DNA of 64,000 nucleotides, taken from QHWT01 sp963755695. Its GTDB lineage: Bacteria > Acidobacteriota > Vicinamibacteria > Vicinamibacterales > 2-12-FULL-66-21. Below the pieces are notes generated by a model. It was not told the origin of the DNA. It did no database searches and saw only the letters and a program-made list of their open reading frames with translations. The stretch lies in assembly GCA_963755695.1 (NCBI GenBank), contig CAVWLB010000008.1:62001-126000 (forward strand), written 5' to 3'. Of this stretch, positions 1-9,232 are shown piece after piece; positions within the stretch are counted from its first letter, which is position 1; each line of letters begins with the position of its first letter. The position numbers and the translations under genes are program-made.

Positions 1-2970
1 GCGGCGACCCACAGCGGCACGCAGCCGAGAATGAACGCAAAGGAGGTCATCAGGATCGGACGCAGCCTGAGCTGCGCACCTTCAAGGGCGGCCGTGATCA
101 GGTCCTTCCCCTCTTCGCTGCGCGCCTTTGCAAACTCGACGATCAGGATGGCGTTCTTGGCCGCAAGGCCGATCAGCATGATGACGCCGACCTGCGCGTA
201 GACGTCGAAGTCGAACCGGCGCATCAGCAGGCCGGTAAAGGCGCCAACGATCGCAACCGGAACCGAGAGCAGGACCGAGAACGGCAACGACCAGCTCTCG
301 TAGAGTGCGGCAAGAATCAAGAACACGAAGATCAACGACAAGGCGAACAGGCGAGAGGCGTTGCCGGCAGCCTTCCGTTCCTGGTAGGCCAGGTCCGACC
401 AGTCGTAGCTGATATCGGCGGGGAGGGCGGCTTTCGCGACCTGCTCGAGCGCGTCGAGCGCCTGTCCAGAGCTGTAGCCGGGAGCCGCCGTGCCCGTGAC
501 CTGGGCGGCGCGATACACGTTGAAGCGGTTGGTGTACTGCGGGCCGAAGATCTGTCTCACTCTTTGCAGCGACGACATCGGCACCATGTTGCCGTCATTG
601 TTTCGGACGTAGAACTGGCCGATGTTCTCGGGGCTCGTCCGCTCCTGACCTTCCGCCTGCATGAACACGCGCCATTGCCGACCGAAGCGGTTGAACTGGT
701 TGATATACAACCCGCCCAGGAACGTCTGCATCGTCTGATACACGTCCGTGAGCGCGATGCCCTTCCTTGAGCACCTTGTCGCGGTCCACGTCCACGTAGA
801 CCTGCGGCGTGGCCGCATTGAATGGCGAGGTGACGCCTGACAGCTCCGGGCGTTTCCGGGCCTCGGTCAGAAACTTCTGCAGTGCCTGATCGAGATGCTC
901 GACGGTTCCTCCGGATCGATCCTGAAGCCAGAACGTGAAGCCACCCTGCGAGCCGAGGCCCGGTATGGACGGTGGCATGATCGCGACGGCGACCGCTTCG
1001 GGAATCTCCTTCCTGAAGGTTGCGTTCAGGCGATCGACAATCGATCGCGCGTCGAGCTTGCCGTGCTTTCGCTGGTCCCACGGCTTCAAACCGACGAAGT
1101 AGAACCCGTTGTTCGGCGCCGTGACACGCGTCAGAAGGCTGAAGCCGACGATCGCGTTGTAGGCGCCGAGGCCATCGGTATCCGCGAGAATGCCCTCGAT
1201 CTTGCGGCAGACTTCATCGGTGCGCTGCAGCGATGCCGCGGGAGGGAGCTGGACGTTCAGGAGGAAATACCCGTAGTCCTCTTCAGGCACGAAGCTGGTC
1301 GGCAACCGGCGCCCGAGAAGGCCCGCCAGGACCGCAAACCCAGCCAGGATCGCGAAACCGACGGCCGCTTTGCGAATGAGCGCGCGGCTGACCGACATGT
1401 ATCCGTTGGACGCCTTGCCGAACGCACGATTGAAGGCGCGGAAGAAGCCGCCGAGCAGCCGGCCCTCTTTGCGCGGACGAAGCCACATCGCCGCGAGCGC
1501 AGGCGACAAGGTCAACGCGTTGAATGCCGAAATCAAAACCGAGATGGCGATGGTGATGGCGAATTGTTTGTTCAGGCTGCCCTGAATGCCGCCCATGAAC
1601 GCGACCGGAATGAAGACCGACGCCAGAATCAGCGCGATGCTGACCACCGGCCCCGACACCTCCTCCATCGCTCTCACCGTGGCGTCACGCGGAGACATCC
1701 CTTCCTCGATGTGGTGCTCCACCGCCTCGACCACCACGATTGCATCGTCGACGACCAGACCAATGGCCAGCACCAGGCCGAAGAGCGACAAGGTGTTGAG
1801 CGAAAAGCCGAGCGCGGGGAAGACCATGAAGGTGCCGATGAGCGACACGGGCACGGCCACTGCTGGAATCAGCGTCGCGCGCCAGTTCTGGAGGAACAGG
1901 AACACAACCAGAATCACCAGCAGCATCGCTTCGCTCAGCGTAATGGCAATCTCTCGGATGCCTTCGGAGACCGCCCGGGTGGTCTCGAGCGTGTAGGCGA
2001 ACTCGAGGTCCTGCGGGAACCGGCCGCGCAGCAACTCCATTTGCGCGCGCACCCCCTCGGCGACGGCGAGGGCATTCGATCCGGGTGCCTGGAATATCGC
2101 AATCGCGCACCCGGATTGTCCGTTCACGCGACCGATCTGCTGATAGTTGAGCGCTCCAAGCTCGATCCTGGCGACGTCGCGCAATCGGACGACGGAGCCG
2201 TCGGGGTTCGAGCGGACCGCAATGTTTCCAAACTCCTGTTCCGTCTGAAGCCGCCCCTGCGATCGGACGGTGTAGGTCATCTCCTGGCCTGACGGGGCAG
2301 GATTCGCGCCCACCTGGCCGGACGGATTGACGGTGCTCTGTTGCTGAATCGCGCGGCTGAGATCCGGCACGGTCAAGCCGAGTTGCGCGAGCCGATCCGG
2401 CTTCACCCAGATGCGCATCGCGTAGTCACCCGCGCCGAAGATGCGCGCCTCGCCGACCCCCGGCACGCGGTAGAGCGCGTCGAGAATGTTGATGTTGGCG
2501 TAGTTGGCGAGAAACAGGGCGTTGTAGGTCTGCTTGGGCGAGTACAGCGAGACGATCAGCATCGGCAGACCCGTCTGCTTTCGCATCGTCAACCCGAACT
2601 GGCTGACCTCGGGTGGCAGATTCGGCTGTGCCTGCGCGATGCGGTTCTGGACGTTGACCTGGTCGATGTTCGGCTGGGTGTCGACGTCGAAGGTGACGCT
2701 CAGCGTCATCGTGCCGTCGTTGGCGTTGCTCGACTGCATGTAGAGCATGTCGTCGACGCCGTTCATTTGCTGCTCCAGCGGCGTCGCAACCGCCTGCTCG
2801 ATGGTCAGCGCATCGGCGCCGGGATATTGAGCGGTGATCAGAATCTGCGGAGGAACAATCTGCGGGAACTGCGAGATCGGCAGTCCCTCCATGGCGACCA
2901 GGCCGCCGAGGACCGTGACAATGGCGATGACGATGGCAACGATGGGCCGGCGAATGAAAAAGCGGGACAT
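1..2970 (-). CDS. RND efflux pump inner-membrane permease (AcrB/MexB-like, HAE1 family), frameshifted, cut by window edge
   Basis: Proton-driven inner-membrane pump of a tripartite drug efflux system. The N-terminus (SRFFIRRPIVAIVIAIV) and the TM4 segment with the paired aspartates of the proton relay (GLVVDDAIVVVEAVEHH) are typical of HAE1 transporters. ATG at 2970 overlaps the adaptor stop by one base (TAATG), so translation is coupled. The frame is intact to about 762, where an extra C in CCC (760-762) shifts it. The other frame then continues with standard RND sequence (YINQFNRFGRQWRVFMQAEG) down to base 1. About 990 codons are present, so roughly the last 50-60 residues of a ~1040-residue protein lie outside. 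The family is certain. The frameshift is more likely a sequence error than a real lesion. Confidence 0.93.
760..762 (-). other. frameshift site in RND permease gene
   Basis: Seen: on the minus strand GAAGGGCATCGC reads E-G-H-R, whereas removing one G gives E-G-I-A-L-T-D-V-Y, the sequence expected in this RND region, and reopens the frame to the window edge. No slippery heptamer is present. Confidence 0.8.
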
Positions 2971-4112
2971 TACGGAGCCTCGGTCGTTGCGGCTGCGGGA
3001 TGCGGTGAAACGACGGTGCCGTCCTTCAAGGAAGGGGCATCGACCACGACGCGATCGTTTGGCTGGAGTCCTTTCTCGACGATCCAGCGACTGCCGACAC
3101 GGGAGCCAAGCGTGACGCTTCGAACCGTCACCTTGTTGTCTGGCGTCAACACCCGCAGTTGAAATCCGTTCTGGAGCTCTGAGACGGCCCGCTGCGGAAC
3201 CAGCAGCGCGTTCTGGCGAACGGCGGTTCGCGCGCGAACGCGGCCGTACTGACCCGGGCGGAGAATGTTGCCGGGATTTGGAAACACCGCGCTGACCCGG
3301 ATGGTGCCCATCTTTGGATCGACGTCGCGATCCACGGCAAGCACGGATCCGTGATGCTGGTGGGTGGTGCCGTCAGCCAACAGCAGCGTGAGACCGCCGC
3401 CCGCCTGCCACAGCTTTGCGGCCGCCGCTGGCGTGCCGACTTCGGGGGCGATGGCGAGGTATTCCTGCTCGCTGATCGGGAAATTCACCTTGATCGGATT
3501 GACCTGCGACACCGTCGTGAGAAGCGTGCTCGGCCCGACGAGATCTCCAATCTGCGCGGAGGCAATGGCCGCCACGCCGTCGATGAGCGAGGTCACCCGG
3601 GTAAATCCGAGATTCAATCTGGCCGCCTCGACGGCCGCCTTACTGGAGGAGACCGACGCCTGCGCCGCGTCACGGGCGCTGACGTCGTTGTCCAGTTGGC
3701 TCTGAGCAATCGCGCGCTGTTCGGCCAACGGCGTGTCGCGCGCGAGATCGCGTTCCGCCTTGGCCATCTGCGCCTGACTCTCGGCCAACCGCGCGGTGGC
3801 CTGGTTGAGCGCGGTTTCGAACGGACGCCGATCGATTTCAAACAGCGCGTCACCTTTGCGGACGAAGGCCCCTTCGCGATACCTCCGCTGGACGAGGTAT
3901 CCGGACACCTGCGGGCGAATCTGCGCGTTGACGGTGCCATCGAGCGTCGCGATCCATTCGCTGGTGATTGCCACGGATTCGGGGCTGACCGACACGAACG
4001 CGACGCCGGGCGGCGGAGCTTTGGCTGCTGCCGCCGCGTCGTCGGTGCGGCATGCGGTTGCACTGGCCAGGGCCGTCGCCGTCAGCAAGAACATCAGAAG
4101 TTTCGTCGTCAT
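2970..4112 (-). CDS. RND efflux periplasmic adaptor (membrane fusion protein, AcrA/MexA-like)
   Basis: 380-residue membrane-fusion protein linking the RND pump to an outer-membrane channel. The N-terminus is a lipoprotein-like signal (LLMFLLTATALASATAC, with a cysteine at residue ~22), so it is probably lipid-anchored in the periplasm. A lipoyl/barrel-sandwich half (RPQVSGYLVQRRYREGAFVR), an alpha-hairpin rich in A/Q/E (residues ~95-165) and a beta-barrel (PGQYGRVRART) follow in the usual order. The start at 4112 gives a clean signal peptide; an upstream extension in the same frame reads through the tetR gene and is not credible. It lies 2 bases after tetR and overlaps the pump gene by one base, so the three form one operon. 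No outer-membrane channel gene is visible. Confidence 0.93.
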   Translation of the reverse strand: MTTKLLMFLLTATALASATACRTDDAAAAAKAPPPGVAFVSVSPESVAITSEWIATLDGTVNAQIRPQVSGYLVQRRYREGAFVRKGDALFEIDRRPFETALNQATARLAESQAQMAKAERDLARDTPLAEQRAIAQSQLDNDVSARDAAQASVSSSKAAVEAARLNLGFTRVTSLIDGVAAIASAQIGDLVGPSTLLTTVSQVNPIKVNFPISEQEYLAIAPEVGTPAAAAKLWQAGGGLTLLLADGTTHQHHGSVLAVDRDVDPKMGTIRVSAVFPNPGNILRPGQYGRVRARTAVRQNALLVPQRAVSELQNGFQLRVLTPDNKVTVRSVTLGSRVGSRWIVEKGLQPNDRVVVDAPSLKDGTVVSPHPAAATTEAP

Positions 4113-4114
4113 GT

Positions 4115-4759
4115 TCAGGAAGCCATTTCCCTGGCCCGGCCAGGAGCAATTGCGCCAGAGAGAACCAGCCGTACGACCCGGCCGACCCAGTTCGAATCGA
4201 GCGGGCCGCGGCGTTCGCGCAAACGTGCGTTGATGGTGCCGGTAAGGACGTCGAGCAACAGCTCGATATCGACTCTCTTCGGCAGGTCGCCGCGCCGGCG
4301 TGCGTGTTCCAGAACCTGGCGGGCTGGCGCGCGGTGACGCTCGCGCAGTTCGTCGAGCACGCGATCGACTTCGGGATCGCCGCGTTCCGCAATCAGCGCC
4401 CTGACCACGCCGAGTCCCACCGCGGTCGCCCGCAGCGTCGTGGCGGTCATGAACGTGGCCCGCAGATCGCACGCGAGCTGTCCGGTCTCGACCGCCACGG
4501 GTGGCGTCGCGAGATTCGTGAGTGCCGCGATCACCAGGTGGGCTCGGGTCGGCCACCGTCGATAGATCGTGGTCTTGTTGACCCCTGCCCGATCCGCGAT
4601 GTCTTCAATGCGAAGGCCGGCATAGCCCTGTTTCCCGAGCATCTCCAGCGTGGTGCGGAGCACGGTCGAGACCACGCGCGCGCTGCGCCCTCCGGCTCGA
4701 GGACGCCGCGCGGTTCGCTGCTTGGTTGCTTTGCTGATTGAGGAAGTACGGAACGTCAT
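4115..4759 (-). CDS. TetR family transcriptional regulator of the RND operon
   Basis: 214-residue TetR-type repressor. The N-terminal helix-turn-helix is clear (GYAGLRIEDIADRAGVNKTTIYRRW, residues ~45-70); the C-terminal half is the variable ligand-binding domain and carries a TetR_C-like segment (LLLDVLTGTINARLRER). First gene of the operon tetR-adaptor-pump, with only two bases before the adaptor. I chose the ATG at 4759; a TTG five codons earlier (4774) is the alternative. A perfect 10-1-10 palindrome 38-58 bases upstream is the obvious operator, implying autoregulation together with the pump. The inducing ligand cannot be read from sequence. Confidence 0.9.
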   Translation of the reverse strand: MTFRTSSISKATKQRTARRPRAGGRSARVVSTVLRTTLEMLGKQGYAGLRIEDIADRAGVNKTTIYRRWPTRAHLVIAALTNLATPPVAVETGQLACDLRATFMTATTLRATAVGLGVVRALIAERGDPEVDRVLDELRERHRAPARQVLEHARRRGDLPKRVDIELLLDVLTGTINARLRERRGPLDSNWVGRVVRLVLSGAIAPGRAREMAS

Positions 4760-4796
4760 CGGCGGTACCAACAACGAACCATGGTAACGCCAAACT

Positions 4797-4817
4797 AACG
4801 CAACTTAAAGTTGCGTT
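4797..4817 (-). promoter_or_regulatory. TetR operator palindrome upstream of efflux operon
   Basis: Seen: AACGCAACTT, one A, AAGTTGCGTT, a perfect 10-bp inverted repeat with a one-base centre, 38 bases upstream of the tetR start. Arm length and position fit a TetR-family operator. A -10/-35 pair could not be assigned with confidence. Inference: the regulator here binds it and controls its own operon. Confidence 0.75.
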
Positions 4818-5011
4818 TGTGTGACCGCCACGGACGAGCTACGTCGATCAGCCGTTTGCGTTCGGCGTACGAAGGGTCTACGCTGACGCCGAGCGCGAGG
4901 GGCGCCTCCAGTCCGCGGAAAGGGCCGTGCCCACCCACCCAACGAACGACGCGACGAACCTTCTTTCAGCCTGATTTGGGCGGACTCCAGGCGCGGTGAA
5001 AGGAGCTTCGT

Positions 5012-6483
5012 ATGCCCGCCCGCGATCTACCTGCGCGTCCAAACCTAGAGCAGTACAAGAAACAGGCCAAAGAGCTGCTCAAGAATTCCAAGGCTGGTGA
5101 TCCGGACGCCCTGCGGCGGATGCAGGAATACCACCGATCGGGAAAGGTGAAACCGGATTCGCCGCGGGCTGTACTCTCACGCTTGCCGACGCGCAGTTCG
5201 TAGTCGCGCGCGAGCACGGCTTTGACAGTTGGCCGAAATTCCTACGGCAGATCGCGATCTCGAACCGTCAGGATGTTTTCGGCGCTGTCTGGCAGTCGGC
5301 AGAGAACGCCGTCGTGACGGGCGATCTACCAACGCTCGAACGTCTCCTGCGCGAACACCCGCGGCTTCCTCGCGAGCAGCAGCCCCGGTCGTCGTGGTTG
5401 GGTGGTCTGACTCCGGACTATTCGGCCGGCGAGGCTCGAACCATCATCGTGAGCAATCACCACTTCGAGAATTGGGATCAATTCGTGTCGTATGCCGGCG
5501 CATTGAAGGATCCCGCATCGAGCGTCGCGCGATTCGAACGGGCGGTGGATGCCATCGTGACCGGCGAGGCGGTCTTGCTCGAGCGATTGCTCGATCAGAG
5601 CCCGGAGCTCATTCGGATGCGATCCTCGCGCAGACACCACTCGACCCTGCTGCACTACGTGGGTGCCAATGGTGTCGAAGGCTTTCGGCAGCGGACGCCA
5701 TCCAATGCCGTCCAGATCGCGCAGATACTGCTCGACGCTGGAGCCGAGATCGACGCCGTCGCGGACATGTACGGCGGCGGCTCGACGACGCTCGGGCTGA
5801 TCGCGACCAGCATCCATCCAAAGCACGCTGGTGTGCTCCACCCTTTGATCGACGTCTTCCTCGCACGTGGCGCTCGGGTCGACGCCCAGGGCGCCGGTCA
5901 TTCCCACCTTCTCGTCAATGGCTGTCTGGCCAACGGACGCGACGACGCGGCAGAATTTCTCGCCGGTCGCGGCGCGCCCCTCGACCTCGAAGGGGCTGCG
6001 GGAGTTGGGCGGCTCGATATCGTCAGATCGTTCTTCAACCCTGACGGCAGCTTGAAGGACACCGCAACCACCGCGCAGATGAAGGACGGTTTTTCCTGGG
6101 CCTGCGAATACGGCCGCACCGAGGTCGTCGAGTACCTTCTCGATTGCGGCATCGACGTGGGTGAACTTCTCCCTCGTCCACACGGTCAGACCGGCCTGCA
6201 CTGGGCCGCTCACGGCGGACATCTGGATACGGTGGAGGCATTGTTGAAGCGCCACGCGCCAGTCGATGTGAAGGATCACCGATTTGGCGCGACGCCGCTC
6301 GGATGGGCCTTCCACGGATGGAGCGAGACGTCCACCGATGCGGCGGACGCGGGCTACTACGACGTCGTCGCGCTCCTGGTCGCGGCAGGCGCGCCAGTGG
6401 AACCAGGGTGGCTCAGCGATGAGAACGCTCGAGCGAATCCGCGCATGATTGCCGCGCTCGGTGGCAGGCCTCACGATGTTTGA
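5012..6483 (+). CDS. ankyrin-repeat protein, frameshifted near 5165
   Basis: Start ATG at 5012 has a good ribosome site (AAAGGAG, 4999-5005). The first ~50 residues (ARPNLEQYKKQAKELLKN) are the N-terminus common to a group of bacterial ankyrin proteins. The frame then breaks: the expected continuation TLADAQFVVAREHGFDSWP is in another frame from about 5170 and runs to the stop at 6483. One base appears to be missing around 5161-5170. Downstream, ankyrin units are visible (IAQILLDAGAEIDAV; TEVVEYLLDCGIDVGEL; GLHWAAHGGHLDTVEALLKRHAPVD; YYDVVALLVAAGAPVEP). Probably a cytoplasmic protein-binding scaffold of about 490 residues; partner unknown. The gene is followed after 42 bases by an ADOP permease, with no clear functional link. 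Confidence 0.8.
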
Positions 6484-6525
6484 CGTGCCGGATGACCAAT
6501 TTACCAATGCACTGAGGTGTGAGTG

Positions 6526-8973
6526 ATGGGTGCCTTCTCTCGAGAAGTTCGCTACGCACTGCGGCGGGTGCTGAAGTCTCCCGGATTCACCGCGATCGCG
6601 GTGGTCACGCTGGCGCTTGGCATCGGGATGACGACGGCAATTTTCAGCGTCGTGTACGGCGTGCTGCTCCGTCCACTCCGGTACGAGCGGCCGGACCGCA
6701 TCGTCCAACTGCACGAGGTCAGCGCCGAGGGGCATCAGATGCAGTTCGCCGACCCGAATTTCGAGGATGTGCGCTCGCAGGCTCGCTCCCTCGACGGCGT
6801 AGCCGAGTTCACCGAGGGCGTCGAGGCGGTTTCAGGAGGCGCGGAGCCGACTCGTACCCAGGTCGCTGCGGTCTCGCGTGATTTCTTTCCGGTTCTGCAC
6901 GTCAAGCCTGTTTGGGGCCGCGGGTTCGGCACCGACGACCACCGTTTCGGCGCAGCGCCGGTGGCACTGGTCGGGTACGGCTACTGGAAGCAGTTTCTCG
7001 GAGGCAGTACCGATCCTTCTTCTACAACACTGACCATTGCCGATCGCGTGGTTTCGATCGTCGGCGTGCTGCCGCCGCAATTCAGCTTTCCACCTGCCGC
7101 TGAAATCTGGGTTCCGCGCGAGATCTACGAGCGGTACCCGAGTCGTACCGCACACAACTGGAACCTGATTGGCCGCTTGCGGAACGGTGTGTCGCTGCCC
7201 GAGGCGCGGGCCGAACTGCAGACGATTGCGAGCAGGCTCAAGCTGCAGTACGGGCAGGACACGATGATGACGGCCGTCGCGATTACGCCGCTCCGCGAAG
7301 CCATGACTGGCGATGTGCGTGAGGCTCTCTGGATTCTGCTGGGAGCGGTCGGACTCCTTCTTCTGATCGCCTGCGCGAATGTCGCCAACCTGCTGCTGGT
7401 GCAGACGGCAGCGCGCCGCCACGAAATCGCCATCCGCTTTGCTCTTGGTGGAACCCGGAGCCGTGTGGTCAGACAGTTGCTGGCCGAAACGCTGTTGCTC
7501 GCGCTCGGCGGCGGCGCTCTCGGGGTGCTGGCGGCGTTCTGGGGACTACGGGCGTTGCTGGCGTTATCGCCTGACGCGCTGCCCAGAATGGGAGAGGTCT
7601 CGCTGAGCATTCCGGTTCTTGCGTTTTCGGTGAGCCTCTGCGTCCTGGTAGCCGTGGCGCTGGGCGTTTTCGGCGGATTGCGGTCGAGCTCCGGCCTGCA
7701 GCATGCGCTCGCTGCCGGCGGCCGTTCATCTGCCGCATTCGTGTCGCACCGCGCGAGCCGCGTGATCGTCGCGCTACAACTGGCCATTACTCTCACGCTA
7801 CTGGCCGGCGCCGCGCTCTTGGGCCGCAGTCTATTGAACGTGCTCTCGGTGAACCCGGGGTTCAGAACCGAGCACGTCATCACCATGAACCTGGCGCTCT
7901 CCTCCACCGCCGATGACGAGACGACCTCGCGTCGAGTGCGGTTTCTGGACGAGCTGTTCGACCGGATTCGGGCCGTTCCGGGTGTCGAAGACGTGGGCGG
8001 CAGCAGCAACCTTCCGCTGACCGGCTTTCATCCGGATGGCACCTACATTCTGATGAATCCGGGAGATGGCGTTCCCGGCAACATGCAACAGCTGGAGCGC
8101 ATGTTCCACGACCGCACCCGTACTGGCGACGCGGAATACGCGACCGTCGGCGCCGGCTACTTCCAGGTGCTGGGCATCCCGCTCAAGCGCGGACGGCTGT
8201 TCAACGCGGCCGATGCGATGAATGCGCCTCATGTGGCCGTCATCAGCGAAGCGGTGGCCCGGGAGAAGTGGCCCGGCCAGGATCCCCTAGGACGCCAGAT
8301 CGAATTCGGCAACATGGACGGCGACTTGCGCCCGCTCACCGTCATCGGCGTCGTGGGCGACGTGCGGGCAGATACGCTCGAACGGCCGGCCTTTCCAACG
8401 ATCTATGTGCACTGCCGTCAGCGGCCTCAGGCGACTTCCGCCTTCAACGTGGTATTTCGAACCAGCATGGATCCCGCTGCCGTCACTTCGGCGGTGCGGC
8501 AAGTCGTTCGCGATCTCGATCCAACGGTGCCTCCAAAGTTTGCCACTCTCGCGGAGGTCGTGTCGGGATCGCTTCAGGCTCGCCGTTTCAATCTGCTCTT
8601 TGTGGGCGTCTTCGCGGGAACGGCACTGGTGCTTGCGATCGCCGGCATGTACGGGGTCATGGCTTATTCGGTGACCCGGCGCACCAATGAAATCGGCGTC
8701 CGCATGGCGCTCGGCGCGAGCCGGACGGCCATTCTCGGCCTGGTCCTCGGGCAAGGCCTGTTGACGGCCGCCTTCGGGGTCGCGCTCGGATTTGCTGCTT
8801 CACTGGCCATGACCCGCACGATGGCATCGCTGCTCTTCGGACTGAAGGCGACCGACCCGTTGACACTCGTTGCGGTGGCGCTGCTGCTGATGTCGGTGGC
8901 GCTGTTGGCCAGCTACCTGCCGGCACGCAGGGCAACACGAGTCGATCCGATGGTGGCCTTGAGAGACCAGTGA
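6526..8973 (+). CDS. ADOP-family MacB/FtsX-type ABC permease
   Basis: 815-residue permease of the duplicated-orphan type common in Acidobacteriota: two MacB periplasmic domains and two FtsX domains in one chain, without an ATPase gene beside it. The first TM follows YALRRVLKSPGFTAIAVVTL (ending GIGMTTAIFSVVYG). Three TMs fall around residues 270-400 (LWILLGAVGLLLLIACANVA), one near 430, and the last three in the C-terminal FtsX domain (NEIGVRMALGASR; SYLPARRATRVDPMVALRDQ). ATG at 6526 has GAGGTG 7 bases upstream; a GTG sits one codon earlier. This copy lacks the longer N-terminal cytoplasmic extension seen in the 12220 and 48371 copies and has no PadR gene in front. Substrate unknown; MacB-type proteins do mechanotransmission rather than classical transport. 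Confidence 0.9.
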   Translation: MGAFSREVRYALRRVLKSPGFTAIAVVTLALGIGMTTAIFSVVYGVLLRPLRYERPDRIVQLHEVSAEGHQMQFADPNFEDVRSQARSLDGVAEFTEGVEAVSGGAEPTRTQVAAVSRDFFPVLHVKPVWGRGFGTDDHRFGAAPVALVGYGYWKQFLGGSTDPSSTTLTIADRVVSIVGVLPPQFSFPPAAEIWVPREIYERYPSRTAHNWNLIGRLRNGVSLPEARAELQTIASRLKLQYGQDTMMTAVAITPLREAMTGDVREALWILLGAVGLLLLIACANVANLLLVQTAARRHEIAIRFALGGTRSRVVRQLLAETLLLALGGGALGVLAAFWGLRALLALSPDALPRMGEVSLSIPVLAFSVSLCVLVAVALGVFGGLRSSSGLQHALAAGGRSSAAFVSHRASRVIVALQLAITLTLLAGAALLGRSLLNVLSVNPGFRTEHVITMNLALSSTADDETTSRRVRFLDELFDRIRAVPGVEDVGGSSNLPLTGFHPDGTYILMNPGDGVPGNMQQLERMFHDRTRTGDAEYATVGAGYFQVLGIPLKRGRLFNAADAMNAPHVAVISEAVAREKWPGQDPLGRQIEFGNMDGDLRPLTVIGVVGDVRADTLERPAFPTIYVHCRQRPQATSAFNVVFRTSMDPAAVTSAVRQVVRDLDPTVPPKFATLAEVVSGSLQARRFNLLFVGVFAGTALVLAIAGMYGVMAYSVTRRTNEIGVRMALGASRTAILGLVLGQGLLTAAFGVALGFAASLAMTRTMASLLFGLKATDPLTLVAVALLLMSVALLASYLPARRATRVDPMVALRDQ

Positions 8974-9232
8974 CCAACCGTTACGGCATCCGAGCGGCCG
9001 CGGCACGACATGGCTGATCTCGATGCCGGGCGGTCCGCTCGCACCCCGATTGGCGAAGTCCGCTCTCGTCAGTGTCATCACAAATCTGTAAGTGCTGCGA
9101 GCGGTTTCGGCTGGTGGAAATGAGCGCAAAGCCGCTCCGGCCACACCTCTCGTGCAACGTTTCGGCTGGCAGTGGGATTGCTCGAGACAGCTCCCGCCCG
9201 CTCGAACAGGGACCGGGCAAACCACCTTTTTC
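8974..9232. other. intergenic region, no gene recognised
   Basis: 259 bases between the ADOP stop and the chosen start of the next gene. The downstream frame stays open upstream to 9092, so a longer N-terminus for that protein is possible, but the extra residues have no membrane or family character. No clear terminator or promoter was seen. Confidence 0.4.

Noticed and set aside
895..2292. long plus-strand ORF opposite the RND gene
   Set aside because: Antisense shadow: Arg/Asp/His-rich composition, no family features, and the opposite strand encodes conserved RND sequence.
4811..4999. 62-codon ORF between the TetR operator and the ankyrin gene
   Set aside because: Overlaps the operator, no ribosome site, Arg/Thr/Pro-rich, no family.
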